Assembly: GCA_021788495.1 (NCBI GenBank)
Contig: JAJYKQ010000032.1
Location: forward strand, 1-11,014
Source: a bacterium
Lineage (GTDB): Bacteria > SZUA-79 > Acidulodesulfobacterales > Acidulodesulfobacteraceae
Direction: 5' to 3'
Length of the DNA: 11,014 bases
Shown here: positions 7,103 through 11,014 of the stretch, piece after piece
Layout of the letters: each line of letters opens with the position of its first letter
Position numbering within the stretch: the stretch's first letter is position 1
The notes under the pieces: model-generated
Told to the model about the DNA's origin: nothing
The model's input: the letters and a program-made list of their open reading frames with translations, nothing else
The model's database searches: none
Made by a program: the position numbers and the translations under genes

Positions 7103-8326
7103 TTAAATTTGCGGTTTTAAGTTATTTTTCTTTGAACATTCGATTAATGCTTCGATACCTGGAAGTTTTTTTCCTTCTAAAAGTTCAAGAAAAGCGCCTC
7201 CTCCGGTAGAAACATAAGACATTTTTGCAAATTCTCCGGCTCTGTGAAGCGCAACGTCCGTATCGCCGCCTCCGACTATAGTCATGGCATAAGCGTTTGC
7301 AACGCTTGAAACTAAAGCAAACGTACCTCTGCTGAAAGCATCCATTTCAAATACTCCCATGGGACCGTTCCATACTATAGTTTTGGCATTTTGAATAGCT
7401 TCCGTGAAAAGCGTTACGGTAGCAGGACCTATATCTAAAGCCAGCCAGCCCTTAGGAATTTCCTGAATAGTCGTAACCTTGGTTTCCGCATCGGGCGCTA
7501 ATCTGTCGGCAACAACCACATCGACCGGAAGATAAAGTTTAATTTTTTTATCGCTTATTTTTTCTAATGTTTTTTTTGCGTATTCAAGCATTTCGTCTTC
7601 GACTAAAGAAGCTCCGACGTCGTGCCCTAAGGCTTTAAGGAAAGTATTGGACATAGCTCCGCCTATGATAAGTTTATCCACCTTATCGGCTAAATTTGAA
7701 AGCACTTCTATCTTTCCGGATACTTTGGCTCCTCCGACTATAGCGACGAACGGTTTCATCGGATTTTCAATAGCCCTGTTGAAATAGTTCAGTTCTTTTC
7801 TTATAAGAAAACCTGCGGCGCATTTACCTACGAATTTCGTAACCGCTACATTTGAAGCATGGGATCTATGAGCAGTCGCAAATGCGTCGTTAACGTATAT
7901 ATCGCAGAGGGATGCTAATTTTTTGCCGAATTCTTCATCGTTTTTAGTTTCTTCGTCGTAAAATCTTAAATTTTCAAGCAGTACTATATCGCCCAAACCT
8001 GCCGATTTAACGGTGCTTTCCGCCAGCTCGCCTACGCATTCGCCGACGAATTTTACATCCTTATCCAACAGCCTGCTTAATCTCTTAGCAACGACTAAAA
8101 GGGACAATTCGGGAACTTTTTTGCCTTTCGGCCGTCCCATATGAGACATTAAGATAATTTTTGCGTTTTCGTCGAGACAATAATTAATAGTCGGCAGGAC
8201 CGCCCTTATGCGCGTATCGTCTGTAATATTGCCGTTTTGGTCAAGAGGGACGTTAAAATCGACTCTTATAAGAAGCGTTTTGTTTTTTATGTCGATTTCG
8301 TCTATATAAACTATATTATTCATCAT
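7103..8326 (-). CDS. pgk: Phosphoglycerate kinase
   Basis: This 407-residue cytoplasmic enzyme interconverts 1,3-bisphosphoglycerate plus ADP with 3-phosphoglycerate plus ATP. Family motifs in order are VDFNVPLD followed by TDDTRI near the N-terminus, SHMGRPKG (about 61-68), LENLRF, GGAKVSGKI, NGPMGVFE, GGGDTDVAL and STGGGAFLELLEG. Length and termini are normal. The start is ambiguous: TTG at 8329, ATG at 8326 and ATG at 8323 are consecutive codons. AAGGA at 8336-8332 lies 5 nt before ATG 8326 and 8 nt before ATG 8323, but only 2 nt before the TTG. I use 8326. It follows gapA by about 50 bp, the usual gap-pgk order. The usual next neighbour tpiA is absent; lspA takes that place. Confidence 0.97.
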   Translation of the reverse strand: MMNNIVYIDEIDIKNKTLLIRVDFNVPLDQNGNITDDTRIRAVLPTINYCLDENAKIILMSHMGRPKGKKVPELSLLVVAKRLSRLLDKDVKFVGECVGELAESTVKSAGLGDIVLLENLRFYDEETKNDEEFGKKLASLCDIYVNDAFATAHRSHASNVAVTKFVGKCAAGFLIRKELNYFNRAIENPMKPFVAIVGGAKVSGKIEVLSNLADKVDKLIIGGAMSNTFLKALGHDVGASLVEDEMLEYAKKTLEKISDKKIKLYLPVDVVVADRLAPDAETKVTTIQEIPKGWLALDIGPATVTLFTEAIQNAKTIVWNGPMGVFEMDAFSRGTFALVSSVANAYAMTIVGGGDTDVALHRAGEFAKMSYVSTGGGAFLELLEGKKLPGIEALIECSKKNNLKPQI

Positions 8327-8331
8327 CAAAT

Positions 8332-8336
8332 TCCTT
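8332..8336 (-). promoter_or_regulatory. Ribosome binding site of pgk
   Basis: On the minus strand AAGGA lies 5 nt from ATG 8326 and 8 nt from ATG 8323. It argues against the in-frame TTG at 8329. Confidence 0.6.
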
Positions 8337-8378
8337 ATTGCTTATTATATATAATCATTACTAAATTATAAAATATAT

Positions 8379-9392
8379 TTATTCCATCATGAAGACGGCC
8401 ATTTCGGCAAGCCGGGTAGAATAACCCCATTCGTTATCGTACCACGCCAGAACTTTAACTAAGTCGTCGCCGATAACTTTAGTGCTAAGAGAATCGACTA
8501 TTGAAGAATGGGAATCGCCCCTGTAGTCTATAGAAACAAGCGGCTCTTTACTGAACCCTAAAATTCCTTTCAAATATGTATCGGCAGCCTCCTCCAATTT
8601 TGAATTAACTTCCAAAACCGTGGTTTTTTTAGAAACTTTACAGACTAGATCGTTAATAGAAACATCGGGCGTTGGCACTCTTAAAGACATTCCGTCAAGC
8701 TTGTCTTTAAGTTCGGGAAGAACTTCGCACAGAGCTTTCGCCGCACCGGTAGTCGTGGGGATTATGGAAACGGCGGCGGCTCTTGCCCTTCTTAGATCCT
8801 TATGCGGCAAATCTAATATTCTCTGGTCATTGGTATAAGAATGGGCAGTGGTCATATTGCCTTTTTCTATGGTAAAATTTTCATTAAGCACTTTTGCTAC
8901 CGGAGCAAGACAGTTTGTAGTGCATGATGCCATAGAAACTATAAAATGTTTACTTTTATCGTAATTTTTATCGTTAACGCCGAGAACGATAGTGGCATCA
9001 GGATCATGGGCAGGGGCAGAAATTAAAACCTTTTTAGCGCCCGCCTTTAAATGTTTTTCCGCATCGTCTCTTTTAGTAAAAAGTCCGGTAGATTCGATTA
9101 CTAAATCTACACTTAGATGCTTCCATAAAAGTTCCGATGGATCTTTTATAGCGGTTATCAATGTTTCTCTGTCGTCCGCAATTATATGGTCTATATCGTA
9201 ACCTACGTAAAAAGGAGCTTTGCCGTGCACTGAATCGTACTTTAAAAGATGGGCAAGCACCTGCGGATTGGTAATATCGTTAATCGCGACGATTTCAACA
9301 TGCTCTCCTTTGGCAATCATATCCTGAAAAACCCTAAAAACGTTTCTGCCTATTCTTCCGAACCCGTTAATCGCAATTCTTAAATTTGCCAT
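8379..9392 (-). CDS. gapA: Glyceraldehyde-3-phosphate dehydrogenase, type I
   Basis: This 337-residue enzyme oxidises and phosphorylates glyceraldehyde 3-phosphate to 1,3-bisphosphoglycerate, the substrate of the next gene, pgk. The N-terminal Rossmann motif INGFGRIGR (8-16) and D39 in AINDITNP point to NAD rather than NADP preference. The catalytic cysteine is C157 in SMASCTTNC, with partner H184 in TTAHSYTNDQ. LDLPHKDLRRARAAA (193-207) and WYDNEWGYSTR near the C-terminus complete the type I fold. It has a strong AAGGAG Shine-Dalgarno 6 nt before its ATG and a good upstream promoter, so it probably leads the five-gene minus-strand unit. No defect is seen. Confidence 0.98.
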   Translation of the reverse strand: MANLRIAINGFGRIGRNVFRVFQDMIAKGEHVEIVAINDITNPQVLAHLLKYDSVHGKAPFYVGYDIDHIIADDRETLITAIKDPSELLWKHLSVDLVIESTGLFTKRDDAEKHLKAGAKKVLISAPAHDPDATIVLGVNDKNYDKSKHFIVSMASCTTNCLAPVAKVLNENFTIEKGNMTTAHSYTNDQRILDLPHKDLRRARAAAVSIIPTTTGAAKALCEVLPELKDKLDGMSLRVPTPDVSINDLVCKVSKKTTVLEVNSKLEEAADTYLKGILGFSKEPLVSIDYRGDSHSSIVDSLSTKVIGDDLVKVLAWYDNEWGYSTRLAEMAVFMME

Positions 9393-9398
9393 AATTTT

Positions 9399-9404
9399 CT
9401 CCTT
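9399..9404 (-). promoter_or_regulatory. Ribosome binding site of gapA
   Basis: The minus strand carries AAGGAG with a 6-nt spacer to ATG 9392. It is one of the two strongest Shine-Dalgarno sequences in the window, consistent with high expression. Confidence 0.8.
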
Positions 9405-9460
9405 ACCTTTATTTTTGTATAATTTTAATTATTTAACCTTAAACACAAAATTATTAAATT

Positions 9461-9490
9461 ATTATATATGACAAATGTACATAATTACAA
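9461..9490 (-). promoter_or_regulatory. Candidate gapA promoter with internal palindrome
   Basis: The minus strand shows TTGTAA (9490-9485), an 18-bp spacer and a perfect TATAAT (9466-9461), leaving a leader of about 60 nt before gapA. The spacer contains ATGTACAT (9475-9482), a perfect 8-bp palindrome. A regulator bound there would sit between the promoter elements. The promoter call is moderate; the operator role is speculative. Confidence 0.45.
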
Positions 9491-9587
9491 TAAATATTTT
9501 ATTTAGCTTTATTTCAATCAGGCAAATTTTTTAAAATTTTAATAAATCTTTAAAAATATATGATAAAATTAAAAAAGATAATTAAAT

Positions 9588-9611
9588 TTGCTTATTTAAT
9601 TGCTTATTTAT
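9588..9611 (+). repeat. Tandem 12-bp repeat upstream of the hydrolase gene
   Basis: TTGCTTATTTAA (9588-9599) is followed directly by TTGCTTATTTAT (9600-9611), 11 of 12 identical. It abuts the -10 element of the hydrolase promoter. Confidence 0.7.
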
Positions 9612-9617
9612 TATAAT
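9588..9617 (+). promoter_or_regulatory. Candidate promoter of the MBL-fold hydrolase and HD-GYP genes
   Basis: TTGCTT (9588-9593), an 18-bp spacer and a perfect TATAAT (9612-9617) end 15 bp before the Shine-Dalgarno at 9633. A start site about 7 nt after the -10 would give a very short leader. The -35 is the first unit of the tandem repeat. The rest of the divergent gap, about 9491-9587, is A/T-rich and shows nothing I can name. Confidence 0.5.
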
Positions 9618-9632
9618 ATATCACATTAATTT

Positions 9633-9637
9633 GGAGG
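9633..9637 (+). promoter_or_regulatory. Ribosome binding site of the MBL-fold hydrolase
   Basis: GGAGG lies 5 nt before ATG 9643. An upstream in-frame TTG at 9631 overlaps this site and is therefore not the start. Confidence 0.8.
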
Positions 9638-9642
9638 TTATT

Positions 9643-10308
9643 ATGTTTAACTATAAAGGATTAAAAATTAAAAGATTCTGCCACGACAGTTTTTTAGTCA
9701 GCGACGGTAATAAATACTTATATTTTGACCCCTTCAAATTACACGGAGACGAGCCTAAAGCGGATTACATTTTTGTATCCCATGAACATTTCGACCATTT
9801 CTCCCCCGACGATATCCATAAAATACTTAAAGATTCTACGGTAATGTTTATGAACGAGATGACTAACGACGAAATAGACGGATTATACGATAATGAAGTC
9901 GTAATTATAAAACCGGGGGATTCTTTAGATTTTAAAGATTTGCATATTAAAGGCGTACCGGCTTATAATATTAATAAATTCAGGGAACCGGGGAAGGTTT
10001 ATCATCCTAAAGAAGACAAAAAATTAGGTTTTATAGTTACGTTTAAAGGAGTTAAAATATACCACACCGGCGATACCGACCTAATACCGGAAATGAACGA
10101 CCTATCAAAAGAAAAAATAGATCTTCTATTTATTCCGGTAAGCGGAACTTACGTTATGACTCCAAGCGAAGCAGTTGAAGCGGCTGAAGTTATAAAAGCC
10201 GATACGTCTATACCTATGCACTACGGAACGATAGTCGGCGAAAAAAGACAGGCCGAGGAATTTGCGGAAAACGTGCGTAAGAAGGGACTGAAATCTGAAA
10301 TTATTTAA
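9643..10308 (+). CDS. UlaG-like metallo-beta-lactamase-fold metal-dependent hydrolase
   Basis: This 221-residue cytoplasmic protein has the metallo-beta-lactamase fold. The metal ligands are visible as SHEHFDH (H47, H49, D51, H52 within 46-52), HTGDTD with D144, and PMHYG with H193. The sequence between them, with VPAYN at 105-109 and YHPKED at 120-125, fits the small UlaG-like/UPF0173 group of hydrolases often labelled MBL-fold metallo-hydrolase or L-ascorbate-6-phosphate lactonase-like. Most members have no proven substrate, and ascorbate use should not be assumed here. There is no signal peptide or extra domain. The start is fixed by GGAGG 5 nt upstream. It is followed 18 bp later by the HD-GYP gene on the same strand, so the two are probably co-transcribed. 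Confidence 0.92.
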   Translation: MFNYKGLKIKRFCHDSFLVSDGNKYLYFDPFKLHGDEPKADYIFVSHEHFDHFSPDDIHKILKDSTVMFMNEMTNDEIDGLYDNEVVIIKPGDSLDFKDLHIKGVPAYNINKFREPGKVYHPKEDKKLGFIVTFKGVKIYHTGDTDLIPEMNDLSKEKIDLLFIPVSGTYVMTPSEAVEAAEVIKADTSIPMHYGTIVGEKRQAEEFAENVRKKGLKSEII

Positions 10309-10326
10309 ATTCAAATAACATAATAA

Positions 10327-11014
10327 ATGGAAAAAAAACAATATACGCCTATAGTTATAGAAAGTTTGATATTCGGTAAAAATTCCGATTATCCCCTATA
10401 CCTAAAATCAGGAGATAATTTTATTTTATATAGGTCTAAAGCGCTTATTTTTTCGCAGAGCGACGCGTTAAGGCTTAAAAATAACGGCGTAGAAAACCTG
10501 TATATAGAAACAAAAGATAAAGATAAATATGACAACGATATGCTGGATCATATCGAATACATTATAAAATCGCCCGATTATAATTTTGAAGAAAAAGCCG
10601 TAAAAATTTATATGTATTCAAAAATTTACGCCGAATACGTTATAACTACGGGAAATCTTAAAGATAATCAGGAAAATATTAAAAAATCGATAGAAACCAC
10701 AATAGAATATTTATTGATGAGCGAATTCGCTTTTATGAATTTACTTAATCTTTCCAGTTACGACTACAATGAAGTGGGGCACGGTATGAACGTCAGTATA
10801 TACGCTATGGCTTTAGCAAACAGGCTGGGCTTTTCCGGTAAAATATCTTTATATGAAATAGGTTTTGCAGGACTGACGCACGATATAGGAAAATTAAAAA
10901 TACCCAGAGAAATATTGTCGAAGAACGGTTTATCGGAAAAAGAGGCCGAAGAAATAAAAATGCACCCTATATATTCCAAAGAAATTCTAACCGCCAACGG
11001 CATAGACAATAAAA
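10327..11014 (+). CDS. HD-GYP domain protein, probable cyclic di-GMP phosphodiesterase (partial, runs off right edge)
   Basis: The first 229 codons are present and the frame is open to the window end. Residues 1 to about 65 form an N-terminal region (LYLKSGDNFILYRSK, then LKNNGVENLYIET) like the sensor-like N-termini of other HD-GYP proteins. A helical linker of about 70-140 follows. The HD-GYP core starts with GHGMNV (H152), then THDIGKLKIP with the H185-D186 metal pair and K189, then KMHP with H213. The GYP motif lies beyond the edge. HD-GYP enzymes hydrolyse cyclic di-GMP, which controls motility, biofilm and surface polysaccharide. There is no transmembrane segment. The start is certain as the first possible one, since an in-frame TAA directly precedes the ATG. 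No Shine-Dalgarno is visible, so coupling to the upstream hydrolase is likely. Confidence 0.9.
   Translation, partial: MEKKQYTPIVIESLIFGKNSDYPLYLKSGDNFILYRSKALIFSQSDALRLKNNGVENLYIETKDKDKYDNDMLDHIEYIIKSPDYNFEEKAVKIYMYSKIYAEYVITTGNLKDNQENIKKSIETTIEYLLMSEFAFMNLLNLSSYDYNEVGHGMNVSIYAMALANRLGFSGKISLYEIGFAGLTHDIGKLKIPREILSKNGLSEKEAEEIKMHPIYSKEILTANGIDNK

Noticed and set aside
9631..9645. TTG at 9631 as start of the MBL-fold hydrolase
   Set aside because: The TTG overlaps the GGAGG ribosome site, which is placed perfectly for ATG 9643. The extra residues (MEVI) would simply be the translated ribosome site.
10764..11009. Minus-strand open frame inside the HD-GYP gene
   Set aside because: It is antisense to the conserved HD motif region, and the plus-strand reading has clear catalytic residues.

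Overview
This AT-rich window appears to come from a diderm (Gram-negative) bacterium. It encodes an LptE-like lipoprotein for LPS export and the lipoprotein signal peptidase LspA. It also carries a leuS-lptE pair, an order I associate with proteobacteria and the former Deltaproteobacteria. Gene content and protein style loosely recall uncultured AT-rich deltaproteobacterial lineages (Desulfobacterota or Acidulodesulfobacterales type). That placement is an impression, not a result. No plasmid, phage, CRISPR or tRNA/rRNA signature was seen.

Layout: positions 1-76 hold two direct copies of a short repeat (core GGTGTCAGA followed by TTTATTT on the minus strand). Next, on the minus strand, is an 839-residue sugar-nucleotide protein (77-2596) that joins a nucleotidyltransferase, a left-handed beta-helix and a degenerate phosphohexomutase-like region. 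It is divergent from a PAP2-family membrane phosphatase on the plus strand (2728-3309). The 131-bp divergent gap has -35/-10 candidates for both genes that share one self-complementary -35 hexamer. The phosphatase converges on a long minus-strand block that reads, in transcription order, gapA (9392-8379), pgk (8326-7103), lspA (7084-6623), leuS (6578-4008) and lptE (3913-3329). A third copy of the repeat sits exactly after the leuS stop, inside the leuS-lptE gap. Upstream of gapA is a 250-bp divergent regulatory region. On its other side, on the plus strand, are a UlaG-like metallo-beta-lactamase-fold hydrolase (9643-10308) and the first 229 codons of an HD-GYP protein (10327 to the right edge).

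How the genes fit together: gapA and pgk are consecutive steps of lower glycolysis/gluconeogenesis. lspA and lptE serve envelope maturation (lipoprotein processing, LPS transport), and leuS charges tRNA-Leu. The nucleotidyltransferase fusion and the PAP2 phosphatase plausibly belong to glycan precursor supply and lipid-carrier or lipid phosphate turnover, but their exact substrates cannot be read from sequence. The HD-GYP protein probably degrades cyclic di-GMP.

Most of the window is ordinary housekeeping and I did not find a convincing new defence or mobile system. The points most worth a second look are the gene-3'-end repeat family, the loss of all four phosphohexomutase signature loops in the fusion protein, a D-to-S change in the conserved NxxDR motif of LspA, and three compact promoter architectures.
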